Below are positions 25,685 through 34,720 of a stretch of 64,000 nt of DNA, piece after piece. Below the pieces are notes generated by a model, which did not search any database, had not been told where the DNA came from, and saw only the letters and a list, made by a program, of their open reading frames with translations. The stretch's first letter is position 1. Each line of letters begins with the position of its first letter. Origin of the DNA: Paenibacillus borealis (GTDB lineage: Bacteria; Bacillota; Bacilli; Paenibacillales; Paenibacillaceae); contig NZ_CP009285.1 of NCBI RefSeq assembly GCF_000758665.1, forward strand, positions 5,022,001-5,086,000, given 5' to 3'. Position numbers and translations under genes: made by a program.

Positions 25685-27286
25685 TCATTGGCCGCTCTTA
25701 CGGACCAGCCCGCGGTATTCCGACGGAGAGACGCCAGTGATCTTCTTGAACACTTTGGAGAAATATTTCGGGTCCTGAATCCCGACCAGGGTTCCGACAT
25801 CTCCTGCTTTCAGTTCTCCGGTAAGCAGGCTCTTGGCTTTCTCAATTCGGATCCGGGTCAGATACTCCAGGAAGCTCTCGCCTACTTCCTTCCTGAACAG
25901 GTTGGCGAAATAATTCTTGCTTAAGTGTACAAGCCGGCTGATCGACTGCAGCGTGATTTCCTGATAATAATACTGCTGAATATACTGGGTCGCCTTGATA
26001 ATGCTGTTCCGGTCGCTATTATACATGTCTTTCATATGCTCCACCAGCGCTTCGAAGGCCTGCATGAACCATAGCCGGCTCTGCTCAAGCGTTTCCAGCA
26101 TCGACAGCTCGTCGAAGTACCGCTTCTTGAGTTCAAGCACCTGTTCAGCATCCTTCGATACATCAGGCCAAAGGGTCGTTAAGATCATCAGCAGCTCAAG
26201 GGAAATAATCTGCACGAGATCCGCATCCCGGCGCACAGCCAGCTGCCCGAACAGCTGGTTCAGATATTCCTCCAGCTCTCTGGACTGGAAGGCATACACC
26301 ATAGACTGGATCTGATGGCTGCTGATCTGGAGTGCCTCAAGCGGCTGCAGCTGCGCCTTGAGTTCTTCGCTTCCGTGAACCAGAACACGCCCGCTCCCCA
26401 TAAACAGCCTGTGCCCGGCGGCTTCCACGGCCTGAGCATAAGCAGTCTTCAGCTCCGCCCACTGCCCGTTCACTCCGCTAATACCAATCGTCGCTGTCCA
26501 GCCGTACGGGTCCGACAAGCGGCTGATAAGCGCTTCACTACGGCTGCGCAGGAGGTCCAGCCAGGCAGCCCCGGCAGGCTCTGCGTTAAGATCTGCGGTC
26601 ACTATAGTATTAATTTGGCCCTGCCGGTCCGGGAAAATTTCGTAGCCGAGGGCACCCTCATCCCAAATCTGCTCCAGGGCACTGCGGATCACGGTCTGCC
26701 CTTGTCCATATCCCGGCTCTGCGCCGCTGCCCAGGCTGATGTGCAGCACATACAGCGGCCGTGAATCAGCAAGCCCAGCCTGCGCGAGCCTATCCGCATC
26801 TATCTGCCCCTGGGGCCCTCCCCGCTCTATAAGCTCCAGCAGGATATTCTCCCTGTGCACCGGCTCAGGGTGCGCAGCCCGGGAAGGGGCGGGCATGTTC
26901 TTCTGCACCGCCTCCAGACTCTCCTTCTGCTTCAGCAGGACCTCCTCAAAGTCACGCGGCATCATATCCGATTTGATCATATATTCGGATACCCCGTACC
27001 GGATCGCCTCCTGGGCATACTGGAAATCTTCGAGGTTACTGAGGATGATGATCTTAATATCCGCGGATAGCTTCCGTACCTCGGCAATCAGCCCGATGCC
27101 GTCCATCACGGGCATTTTGATATCCGTAATCAGGATATCAGGCAGTCCGGCTCCCATCACCTCCAGCGCTTCCCTGCCGTTCGACGCCTCGCCTATGACC
27201 TCCATCCCGATGGACTCCCAATTAATCATCGACCGGATTCCATATCTTACGATAAATTCATCTTCTACGATAATGACCCGGTGCAT
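25685..27286 (-). CDS. YesN-type response regulator with AraC DNA-binding domain
   Basis: 533 residues. An N-terminal receiver domain (phospho-acceptor Asp in DILITDIKMPVMDG, about residue 55; Lys in IMIKSDM-type region), a long middle segment, and a C-terminal AraC helix-turn-helix pair (ITLQSISRLVHLSKNYFANLFRK and VGIQDPKYFSKVFKKITG). It should be phosphorylated by the adjacent kinase and activate the sugar ABC genes. It starts one base after the kinase stop codon, so the pair is co-translated. Confidence 0.94.
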   Translation of the reverse strand: MHRVIIVEDEFIVRYGIRSMINWESIGMEVIGEASNGREALEVMGAGLPDILITDIKMPVMDGIGLIAEVRKLSADIKIIILSNLEDFQYAQEAIRYGVSEYMIKSDMMPRDFEEVLLKQKESLEAVQKNMPAPSRAAHPEPVHRENILLELIERGGPQGQIDADRLAQAGLADSRPLYVLHISLGSGAEPGYGQGQTVIRSALEQIWDEGALGYEIFPDRQGQINTIVTADLNAEPAGAAWLDLLRSRSEALISRLSDPYGWTATIGISGVNGQWAELKTAYAQAVEAAGHRLFMGSGRVLVHGSEELKAQLQPLEALQISSHQIQSMVYAFQSRELEEYLNQLFGQLAVRRDADLVQIISLELLMILTTLWPDVSKDAEQVLELKKRYFDELSMLETLEQSRLWFMQAFEALVEHMKDMYNSDRNSIIKATQYIQQYYYQEITLQSISRLVHLSKNYFANLFRKEVGESFLEYLTRIRIEKAKSLLTGELKAGDVGTLVGIQDPKYFSKVFKKITGVSPSEYRGLVRKSGQ

Positions 27287-27287
27287 A

Positions 27288-29153
27288 TCAGTGTTTCCCC
27301 CTTATATCCTCTGTCATGAGCGGCAGCTTGATCCGTATGGATGTTCCTGTACCGGGCTCACTATGAATCTCGATGCCGTACATTTTTCCGCAAATGAGCT
27401 TGATCCGTTCATCCACATTGGCTAGCCCGATGCCTCCCGGCTTCTCCTCCTCCGGGACTTGCCCGGCCAGCAGACTGCGCGCAAGCGCCGGGTCGATCCC
27501 CTTCCCGTTGTCCGCAACCTCGAACCATACCAGATTGCCCGGCGCTTTGCTGCATGAGATGCGGATGCTGCCGCCGGACTCCATATCTCCAAAAGCATGG
27601 ATAATCGCGTTCTCCACAATCGGCTGCAAAATCAGCTTGGGCGTCCGCAGGTAGCGGACATCGTCGTCCATCTCAACAACCGTCTCAATATTGAAGTTGA
27701 AGCGGAACTTCTGAATCCCCAGATAACATTGCACATGCTCGATTTCCTCTTCCACCGTAACGGTCTCTTCCCCTTTGCCCAGACTGATCCGCAGCAGCCG
27801 CGACAATAAGCTGACCATCTCTGCCGCGTTATTGGCTTTCTGGATCAGAGCCGTCCATTTAATAATATCAAGGGTGTTGTAGAGAAAATGCGGGTTGATC
27901 TGCGCCTGCAATGCCTTAAGCTCCGCCATCCGTTTCTGATCCTGCTCCAGATATACCGCTTTCAAAAGCTCGTCGATCCGCACAACCATATAGTTGAAAT
28001 TATCGCCGAGAATATCGATTTCGTCATGCCGGCTTTTGGCTTTGTAGCGGACGCTGAGCTCGCCGGACATCACCTGCCGCATCAGACGGATCATCTTCAG
28101 AATCGGATTCGTAATCGAATTGGCCAGCACCAGCGCGGCAATGACCGAGAAGATAATGCAGAGCAGCCCGACGAAGATGAAAATCTGCAGCAGGCGGTTT
28201 GAATCCTGGTACAGCGCAGCCTTGGAAATGACATTGACCACCACCCAATCATTGGTGTGCAGCTTCTTGGCATTTACGATCAGGCTGTCGCCTTTATAAC
28301 TGAGCGGAAATCTGATTTCCTCCGGCCCGGAACCTGTGAGCTTCTCGTAACCCGCCTCACCCAGCACCTCAGTCACACTCCTGCCGATCAGCCCGCTGTC
28401 CGGATACGAGACCAGCATGCCGCGGCCGTCCATTACGAAGCTTTGCAGATCCCGGTTGTTGCTCACCGCCTTCGAGACCAGCTCCTTAATGACATCCTCC
28501 CGGATATCCAGGACAGCTACAATCCCCAGCGGACTGTCATCGGATATTTTGTACAATTGCTTGGCTACCGAGAAGACATGGGCGCTCTGGGAATTGAGAC
28601 TGTCTACATAGGTCCCGTAGCGGGTCGGATACCAGCGGAAGTTGCTGCCCCCCTCAAGCGTCTGCAGGAACGGCTCTACCTCGGCGGGGGTGCGCTTGTT
28701 CCAACGGTAGATTCCTTTGATATAATGCTTATCCGATACAAAAGAAATCGACTGCACATCCTGATTAATCGCTACGATCGTGGACAGCTTCGTGGTCAGC
28801 GACAGACTATCCACATCATAGCTGGCCGTGTCTGTCCGATCAAGAGTCCGCAGCATCCCCACGATCTCGTTGTTGTTCAGCACCTGCATCATCATATCCT
28901 TGTACACACCCAGCCGGGTATCCAGATTGTCGGCGGTCTGGTACAGCAGATGCTCCGAATATTCGGTTACTTTGTGGTTGATCGTTGATTTGGAGATCGA
29001 AAATGAAATAATCCCCATGACCACCAGCGGAGTCAAGGAGAAGAGAACAAGAAGCAGCATCCACTTATAGCGCATGCTGCTCTTCATAATTTTGATCCAG
29101 GATATCAAGCGGGACCGCATGGGCCTGGCAGAATTCTCAGGAGATGTAAGCAT
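27288..29153 (-). CDS. YesM-type sensor histidine kinase
   Basis: About 621 residues: two transmembrane helices (residues ~30-50 and ~325-350) flanking an extracellular sensor domain, a HAMP linker, a His_kinase domain with the phosphorylated His in LQAQINPHFLYNTLD, and a C-terminal HATPase with DNGKGIDP and GGIGLANVDERI. The ATG at 29153 has AAAGGA upstream. It likely senses an extracellular oligosaccharide, perhaps through the binding protein, and controls the YesN-type partner. Confidence 0.93.
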   Translation of the reverse strand: MLTSPENSARPMRSRLISWIKIMKSSMRYKWMLLLVLFSLTPLVVMGIISFSISKSTINHKVTEYSEHLLYQTADNLDTRLGVYKDMMMQVLNNNEIVGMLRTLDRTDTASYDVDSLSLTTKLSTIVAINQDVQSISFVSDKHYIKGIYRWNKRTPAEVEPFLQTLEGGSNFRWYPTRYGTYVDSLNSQSAHVFSVAKQLYKISDDSPLGIVAVLDIREDVIKELVSKAVSNNRDLQSFVMDGRGMLVSYPDSGLIGRSVTEVLGEAGYEKLTGSGPEEIRFPLSYKGDSLIVNAKKLHTNDWVVVNVISKAALYQDSNRLLQIFIFVGLLCIIFSVIAALVLANSITNPILKMIRLMRQVMSGELSVRYKAKSRHDEIDILGDNFNYMVVRIDELLKAVYLEQDQKRMAELKALQAQINPHFLYNTLDIIKWTALIQKANNAAEMVSLLSRLLRISLGKGEETVTVEEEIEHVQCYLGIQKFRFNFNIETVVEMDDDVRYLRTPKLILQPIVENAIIHAFGDMESGGSIRISCSKAPGNLVWFEVADNGKGIDPALARSLLAGQVPEEEKPGGIGLANVDERIKLICGKMYGIEIHSEPGTGTSIRIKLPLMTEDIRGKH

Positions 29154-29178
29154 GCCCACTATCCTTTCGCGTTAAGAA

Positions 29179-29991
29179 TTAACCCTTGACCCCGGACATC
29201 GCCACGCCCTGGACGATATGCCGCTGGAGCAGAATAAAGACGAGAATCGTCGGAATCGCCGCAATCGCACTTGCCGTCATAATCAGATTGAGCGACATGT
29301 TATTATTCGACAAAAAGGTGGGCAACCCTGCCGAAAGAATCATATTCTCTTCCGAGGTAATCGCCAGGTACGGCCACAGGAAGTTATTCCAGGAGAGAAT
29401 AAAGAAGAAGATCCCTACAGAGACCATGGCTGAGCGTGTAAGCGGCACACAGATGCTCCACCATAACCGGAAGCTGCGGCTGCCGTCAATCTGCGCGGCT
29501 TCAATGTAATCCTTGGGCACGCCGTCCATGAACTGCTTCAGCAGCAGAATGCCGATCGGGTTGGTCAGCCCGGGCAGAACGATCGCCCAGATGTTATCAA
29601 TCAGCTGCAGATGCAGCGCAGTTTCATAGAGCGGAATCAGGATCGCTTCTGTCGGAATCAGCAGACCTGAAACGATCAGCACATAGAATATTCCCCGCGA
29701 CCGGAACGGCAGCTTGGAGAAGGAGAATGCCGCCAGTGAGCTGAGCAGAATGGAGATTACAGTCGTGAGGACACCAATGACCAGACTGTTCCAGGTCCAG
29801 TGCAGAATCTGCGAATCCCGGATGACTTTGACATAGTTGTCGGTATTCAGATCTGACCATTTCACCCAGTCGGCCAGCGTATATACGTTCACACCGTCAG
29901 GCTTCAGGGAGGTGAGGAACATCCAGATCAACGGGAAAATAAACAGCAGCGCAAGTAGTACAGCAGCAATATTTAAAGCAAACTTCTTCAT
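29179..29991 (-). CDS. Sugar ABC transporter permease (MalG/AraQ type)
   Basis: 270 residues, six transmembrane helices. The inner-membrane EAA loop is visible (YIEAAQIDGSRSFRLWWSICVPL), as is the conserved GVKG C-terminus. It should pair with the MalF-type permease encoded 13 nt upstream. No ATPase gene is in the operon, so a shared MsmX-type ATPase encoded elsewhere is expected, as known for Bacillus oligosaccharide importers. A GGAGG site precedes the ATG. Confidence 0.93.
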   Translation of the reverse strand: MKKFALNIAAVLLALLFIFPLIWMFLTSLKPDGVNVYTLADWVKWSDLNTDNYVKVIRDSQILHWTWNSLVIGVLTTVISILLSSLAAFSFSKLPFRSRGIFYVLIVSGLLIPTEAILIPLYETALHLQLIDNIWAIVLPGLTNPIGILLLKQFMDGVPKDYIEAAQIDGSRSFRLWWSICVPLTRSAMVSVGIFFFILSWNNFLWPYLAITSEENMILSAGLPTFLSNNNMSLNLIMTASAIAAIPTILVFILLQRHIVQGVAMSGVKG

Positions 29992-30004
29992 GAACGTCTC
30001 CCTC

Positions 30005-30928
30005 CTATCCGTCTTTCCGGTCTGTGATTTTGAATTGAACCACGGCGATCAGCAGCATGATGAAGCAGAAGATCATCGACTGCGCTGCGGCCAGGCCGAA
30101 CATATCTTTCTTGAACCCCGTAACGTAAATATACCGGATCATGGTATTGGTCGAATCTCCCGGCCCGCCGCCGGTCATAATCTGCACCTGTCCGAACAGC
30201 TTGAGGCAGTTGATAATCTGATAAAAGATCTGGATCTTCATCACACTGGACAGCCCCGGCAGGGTAATGCTCCAGAATCGCTGCCAGGCATTCGCGCCGT
30301 CGATCTTCGCCGCTTCATAATGATCCGTAGGGATTTCCTGCAGCCCGGCCAGAAACAGCACCATCACAAACCCGACGCTCCACCAGTCTGTCGCTATCGT
30401 AATCGCCCACCACACGAATCTGTGATCGGTGAGCCAGTTGATATCCGCGTTCATGCCGAGTGCATGCAGTACAGCATTTACCGGACCGTTCTTCGCATCG
30501 AACAGCTTCAGCCAGATGAAGCTGACCACAGAGACCGACAGGACATAGGGCAGGAAGAACACGGAACGGATCAGGGTTCGTACCCAAATTCTCTGATTGA
30601 TGATCAGCGCCAGTACCAGTCCAAGTACCAGTACGGTTGGCGCGCACAGCAGTACGAAATAAAAGGAGTTCCACAAATACGAATAGAAATCCGGATTTTC
30701 TAAGATTTTCTTATAATTAGCCAATGCAACATACTTCTGCATCCCCTGAATGCCCCAGACATGCAGGCTCATCCAGGCTCCGCGGATTACCGGCCACAGG
30801 TAGAACACCGTAAACGGCACCAGAAAGGGGATCAGATAAAAAATAGCTTTCAGTTCCTTCAGTAGGTGTATGGGCTCTCTCCTGCGAAGAGGCGTTGCCG
30901 CCTTATTCTCTATTACACTCCGCTCCAT
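30005..30928 (-). CDS. Sugar ABC transporter permease (MalF/UgpA type)
   Basis: 307 residues, six transmembrane helices after a basic N-terminus. The EAA loop reads HYEAAKIDGANAWQRFWSITLPGL. It is the first permease of the operon, downstream of the binding protein and its intercistronic hairpin. With the MalG-type partner it forms the channel for an oligosaccharide. AAGGAG lies upstream of the ATG. Confidence 0.93.
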   Translation of the reverse strand: MERSVIENKAATPLRRREPIHLLKELKAIFYLIPFLVPFTVFYLWPVIRGAWMSLHVWGIQGMQKYVALANYKKILENPDFYSYLWNSFYFVLLCAPTVLVLGLVLALIINQRIWVRTLIRSVFFLPYVLSVSVVSFIWLKLFDAKNGPVNAVLHALGMNADINWLTDHRFVWWAITIATDWWSVGFVMVLFLAGLQEIPTDHYEAAKIDGANAWQRFWSITLPGLSSVMKIQIFYQIINCLKLFGQVQIMTGGGPGDSTNTMIRYIYVTGFKKDMFGLAAAQSMIFCFIMLLIAVVQFKITDRKDG

Positions 30929-30975
30929 CGGTTATTCTCTCCTTCAATTAAGATTGCTTATGGTCTGGAAAGACA

Positions 30976-31005
30976 GGCCACCCGCCCTTACCGGCGGCGG
31001 GGGCC
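30976..31005 (-). promoter_or_regulatory. Intercistronic hairpin after the binding-protein gene
   Basis: GC-rich inverted repeat (GGCC/GGCC ends with CCGCC/GGCGG) in the 98-nt gap between the binding-protein gene and the first permease. Such hairpins commonly protect binding-protein mRNA and lower permease expression; no T-run follows, so it is not a full terminator. Confidence 0.6.
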
Positions 31006-31026
31006 GTACTTTTCCTGCAGAGGGAG

Positions 31027-32340
31027 CTAGTTCTCCAGCACTTCGTTAATCTGTTTCTCCAGCTTCGCCAGCCCGTCTTCCGGACTCTCACTGCCGAAAA
31101 TGATGTTCTGCAGTTCTTCAGAGATCGTTGTAATGATGGTTGTATACTTATCTGTCGGCGGAGCAAATTTCACGGTCTTCTGGGCCTCGATGAATTCGCT
31201 GCGGTAAGGCAGACTCTTGTATGCATCACTGGTGGTTACTTTGCTGTTCGCAGGTACATGACCCGCCTGTCCCCAGGTTTCTCCGCCTATTTCAGAGAAA
31301 TACTTCATGAACTTGGCTGCCGCTTCCTGCTTCTCAGGAGTGACATAGGACGGAATTACAAGCGTATGGGAGCTGGCCCAGTGCGTCTGGCTGCCGAAGA
31401 TCGGTGGAAGCGGCATCGCGCCGATATGCAGGGATTCATCCCCGAGGAGCAGCCCCGCTTCCCATACACCGCCGAACCAGAAGGCAGCTTTGCCGTTATG
31501 GAAGGTATCCCATGGGGTTTTGTCATTAAGATCGGCATATTTATTATTGAAGACATCCAGATAGAATTTCAGGACATCCAGCGCCTGCGGATTGTTGATA
31601 CTTGCTTTGGTCATATCTGAATTCAGGATATCCCCGCCGGCTTCATAATAGAGATTGAGGAACGGCTCCTGGAAATAGGGGGTGTTCACAGCCATCGCCT
31701 GTACATCCGGCACTTTGGCCTGAATATCCGCCAGCGTCTGCTCGAAGCCCGCCGGTGTCATGTCTCCAAGCTTAGGGGTGCCGTCCTCATTCAGCAGATC
31801 CGCCTTCTGGAGAATGTCCTTATTGTAGTAGAACATATGGAAGTGGGTATCCAGCGGGACAGCGTAAGGCTTACCCTCGTAGGACACACTCTGCATGTTG
31901 GAATCAGAGATCTCCTTGAGGTCAAATCCGGCCTTGGAAGCCAGCTCATCTACAGGAACAATCTGCTGCGCTTTCACGAACGGCGAGATCCGGTCCACGT
32001 GGGCAATAGCCACATCCGGGCCTTTGGAGGAAGACAACGCCGTACTGAGCTTCGCATAGTACTCATTAGATTCGAGGCGGAGCTGCTTCACGGTCACTTC
32101 TTTCTGCGAGTCATTGAAGCCCTTGATAATCTGGTCTACGAATTCCCCTTCCCCGCCGCCGAACATGTTCCAGAACGAGATCTCTACCGGACTGCCGCCT
32201 GCACTCTCTGTCTTTGCCGGTTCATTCGCCGCCTTGGCCGGCTCGCCGTTCTCTTTGTTTCCGGATGAGCACCCCGGCAGAATCAGGGCCAGTGTCAGCC
32301 CGGCCGATACCAAACTTGCGAACTTCTTATTCATCCTCAT
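31027..32340 (-). CDS. ABC sugar-binding lipoprotein, first copy
   Basis: 437 residues with a lipoprotein signal peptide (LTLALILPGCSSG), a short Ala/Glu/Lys-rich linker and a family 1 solute-binding fold (SFWNMFGGGEGEF at the start of the mature domain). It is the first gene of the operon and should deliver an oligosaccharide to the permeases. Sequence blocks are shared with the paralogue at 24332-25603, including FWFGGVWEAG and SSHTLVIPSYV. GAGAGGG lies 8 nt upstream of the ATG. Confidence 0.93.
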   Translation of the reverse strand: MRMNKKFASLVSAGLTLALILPGCSSGNKENGEPAKAANEPAKTESAGGSPVEISFWNMFGGGEGEFVDQIIKGFNDSQKEVTVKQLRLESNEYYAKLSTALSSSKGPDVAIAHVDRISPFVKAQQIVPVDELASKAGFDLKEISDSNMQSVSYEGKPYAVPLDTHFHMFYYNKDILQKADLLNEDGTPKLGDMTPAGFEQTLADIQAKVPDVQAMAVNTPYFQEPFLNLYYEAGGDILNSDMTKASINNPQALDVLKFYLDVFNNKYADLNDKTPWDTFHNGKAAFWFGGVWEAGLLLGDESLHIGAMPLPPIFGSQTHWASSHTLVIPSYVTPEKQEAAAKFMKYFSEIGGETWGQAGHVPANSKVTTSDAYKSLPYRSEFIEAQKTVKFAPPTDKYTTIITTISEELQNIIFGSESPEDGLAKLEKQINEVLEN

Positions 32341-32377
32341 TTGAACAACCCTCTCGTCTCAAAAGTTTGTGTGCGAG

Positions 32378-32409
32378 AGCCCTTTCACGCATGAATGTAA
32401 GGGCTTTCT
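32378..32409 (-). promoter_or_regulatory. Weak cre-like site and hairpin upstream of the binding protein
   Basis: Inverted repeat AGCCCTT (32378-32384) / AAGGGCT (32399-32405). The second arm lies within ATGTAAGGGCTTTCT (32395-32409), which matches 13 of 15 cre positions. This may be a CcpA site or a response-regulator site. No clear -35/-10 pair identified. Confidence 0.4.
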
Positions 32410-32623
32410 TATTACTTACTCTACAGGGGATGCGGCAACGGTTGAACCGACAAACCGCCGCTCCTTGGTGAACAAATGACAGGTGTTAATGGCGCGGAGC
32501 CGCCGTGAGGGTAGACGATCTTAAGGAGGGTGGAGAATCGTAAGGTGCGGAATCCGTCCTGCCAGTTCCCCGTTGAAATTAGCAACTGCAGAAAATGGCG
32601 GTCATCCTCGCATGAGCCGCATC

Positions 32624-32685
32624 CCGCTGTCTCTGACTCCGACTCTGGCTCTGACTCCGACTCTGGCTCTGGCTCTGGCTCTGCA
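32624..32685. repeat. Hexanucleotide-type low-complexity repeat
   Basis: A run of alternating GACTCC/GACTCT/GGCTCT units. The gap 32341-32938 otherwise holds the cre-like site near 32400, the degenerate ~51-bp repeats and a terminator, with no convincing gene. Confidence 0.75.
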
Positions 32686-32687
32686 AA

Positions 32688-32880
32688 TATTAGTTGGATA
32701 AACGTATCTTAATTTGGATGTTTTGGAATATTTGAGGCGATTAGATGGATAAACGTCATTTAATTCACACATACACCCTACTTTGGATTAATCCCGGCAT
32801 ATTAAGTGCTGTTTAACCAACTGTTGCCCGGCAAAGGCGCCTCCGTTCATAAGCAAGTGGAGAAAATCCAACTATATAGA
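32688..32880. repeat. Degenerate ~51-bp-spaced palindromes
   Basis: GGATAAACGT recurs at 51-bp distance (within 32691-32706 and 32742-32757), each flanked by partly complementary arms (TTAG.. / ..TTAA). A further palindrome AGTGGA-GAAAA-TCCAACT is centred near 32864. Fewer clean units than at the other loci. Confidence 0.45.
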
Positions 32881-32896
32881 TTGGTACTTGTATCAA

Positions 32897-32922
32897 TAAA
32901 AAAAGAAGCCCCGATGGGCTCC
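32897..32922 (-). terminator. Terminator of the secreted beta-propeller enzyme gene
   Basis: Minus-strand stem GGAGCCC-ATC-GGGGCTTC followed by TTTTTTTATTG, just after the stop at 32939. Confidence 0.85.
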
Positions 32923-32938
32923 AGAAAGGAATTGCAGA

Positions 32939-34582
32939 TTAGTTCACTGTTATATTATCGAAGCTTACGCTGTTATTGAAACCGCCGCGCACCCCGATGG
33001 TCCCCGAGGTAAACACCGCGTCATTCAAGTTAATCTTAGGCACAGCCATATCACCAACGTATACCTTGATGTTCCCGCTGTTCACAACCACCTTGATATG
33101 ATACCAGGTGTTTACCGCAATGGGTGTTGCTACACTCTGGAGCGGTGTCCAATTGTTGTTGAAGCGCCCCAGCCAGACTTGCCCGGCGGAATCAATCCCC
33201 GCAGCGTAGCCTTTCTGTGAATCTGCACCGGTACCTGGACCCGTCAGATTGAAGACCAGACTGGCTTGGCCGGCGTTGTTCAGCCTGATGTCGCCTTCCA
33301 GCGTATAGTTCATTTTGGAAGGATAAGGGGTTAGCACGGATTTGTCCGCATTGACCGAGCTGAGGTTATAGGTCCCGCCACTCACGGCCCACGTCCCCCC
33401 ATAACGGGCCCATCCGTTGTCACTGGCAGCAAAATCGTTGCTGTACGCACCACTGAGCGTGCCGAACCGTACCTGGACATTATGCCCGCCAACACTCCGC
33501 TCGACCGAATCCACAAAAGCAATCTCATTCGCCCCGGTCTGGTACATCGCCGTCCACCACGAATTCCCGAACGCCGGAACATCATTATCCACCCATGTGG
33601 TCCCGTAATCATTACTTAACGAGAGCACATTGGAGTTGGAGCTGAGCAACAGACGGCCGTCGGTTAAGGAGAGGAGATAAGGCCCGCCCTGCTGATTGGT
33701 CGATACCTGGGTGCCGATACCGCTGGACCAGGTCTTGCCATCCGCACTTTTCTTGGTGAAAATCCGGCAGTTCTGCGTTCCGCACACCTCAAAAGCGACA
33801 ATATACTGTCCGTTCGTCATCTTGCTCCAGACCGGCATACCCGGACGTGCCCCGGCGTTAGACGGGTCCCAGGCCACATAAATCTCATTCCCCCAGCTGG
33901 CTCCGCCATTGGTGGAGATTTTCTCGGAGATGATCTGGCTGTAGGAAGGGTTCTCGGTCACATGCTTCTCACTCGCATACATGACAGCCACCGAGCCGTC
34001 GTTCAGCAGCTGCATATGCGGCTCATATACCCCTTTATCCGGGTTCCCCAGAGAACCGGCGTTGCCGTTATTCTCATCGATTGTACTCAGGAAGCTCCAA
34101 TTCGCGCCTCCATTTACACTCTTATACACTCTCAGCTTGTACGACTCCTGCCAGCGGACCGAACGCATCGCCAGCAGAATGTCGCCATTGGCCAGCTGCA
34201 CGAATTGCCCGTTGTCCAGGTCACGGCCATCCTCCCACAGTGTGGACATCAGCGACCAGGTGCGGCAGTTGTCGGTACTGCGGAAGACCTGCAGCCGGGT
34301 GCCGCCCCAGGAGACTTTGGTATAGCCGTTGTTGTCGTAGATAGCAGCGACCGCCAGCCAGTCCCCGTTCGCCAGCTTGATCATCCGGGCATATTCCGCC
34401 CCGAAGGTTCCGGGTCTGAGCCCGCGGGCATCGGTGCCCGCATCCGTGAAGGTGTTAATATCGGTTATGGTGGACGAGGTACCCCACACCACCGGACCAT
34501 TCGCGGCAAAGGCCGGGATGGCTGTAAGGACCAGAAGCAGACACAGGGAAGCAGACAGCGAGGTGAACAATTTTTTTAACAA
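32939..34582 (-). CDS. Secreted Asp-box beta-propeller glycosidase (GH93/sialidase-like) with lectin-like C-terminal domain
   Basis: 547 residues with a Sec signal peptide (LLLVLTAIPAFAA). The first ~370 residues contain at least five Asp-box repeats (STDNCRTW, SVNGGANW, STNGGASW, SADGKTW, SNDYGTTW), a hallmark of sialidase-like propellers including GH33 and GH93 exo-arabinanases. The last ~170 residues (NDFAASDNGW, GYAAGID, NTWYHIKVVV, FDNITVN) look like a concanavalin-type CBM66/DUF1080 domain. No FRIP motif of classic sialidases is seen, which favours GH93. TTG start with GAGGAGGGG upstream. It probably releases sugars outside the cell for the adjacent importer. Confidence 0.75.
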   Translation of the reverse strand: MLKKLFTSLSASLCLLLVLTAIPAFAANGPVVWGTSSTITDINTFTDAGTDARGLRPGTFGAEYARMIKLANGDWLAVAAIYDNNGYTKVSWGGTRLQVFRSTDNCRTWSLMSTLWEDGRDLDNGQFVQLANGDILLAMRSVRWQESYKLRVYKSVNGGANWSFLSTIDENNGNAGSLGNPDKGVYEPHMQLLNDGSVAVMYASEKHVTENPSYSQIISEKISTNGGASWGNEIYVAWDPSNAGARPGMPVWSKMTNGQYIVAFEVCGTQNCRIFTKKSADGKTWSSGIGTQVSTNQQGGPYLLSLTDGRLLLSSNSNVLSLSNDYGTTWVDNDVPAFGNSWWTAMYQTGANEIAFVDSVERSVGGHNVQVRFGTLSGAYSNDFAASDNGWARYGGTWAVSGGTYNLSSVNADKSVLTPYPSKMNYTLEGDIRLNNAGQASLVFNLTGPGTGADSQKGYAAGIDSAGQVWLGRFNNNWTPLQSVATPIAVNTWYHIKVVVNSGNIKVYVGDMAVPKINLNDAVFTSGTIGVRGGFNNSVSFDNITVN

Positions 34583-34633
34583 GTAAGCCCCTCCTCTTCA
34601 TCTTCAATGATAAAAACAGTTGACCGCACTCAT

Positions 34634-34648
34634 ATGTAAGTGCTTTCA
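34634..34648 (-). promoter_or_regulatory. Candidate cre upstream of the secreted glycosidase
   Basis: ATGTAAGTGCTTTCA matches the cre consensus at 14 of 15 positions and lies 52 nt before the start codon, so CcpA repression in the presence of glucose is plausible. Confidence 0.6.
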
Positions 34649-34720
34649 ATGAAGATTCTAAAGGGCTTCCCCTTGTCTTTGAACCGATAATTCACCGTTT
34701 TTTGGGTGCCAATGTTACGC

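Noticed and set aside
26739-29070. Long antisense frames opposite the YesM/YesN genes
   Set aside because: Shadows of strongly coding frames on the other strand, with no ribosome binding sites.
32530-32712. 60-codon frame with Ser-Asp/Ser-Gly repeats
   Set aside because: It is translated low-complexity DNA in a regulatory gap, with no homologous domain recognised.
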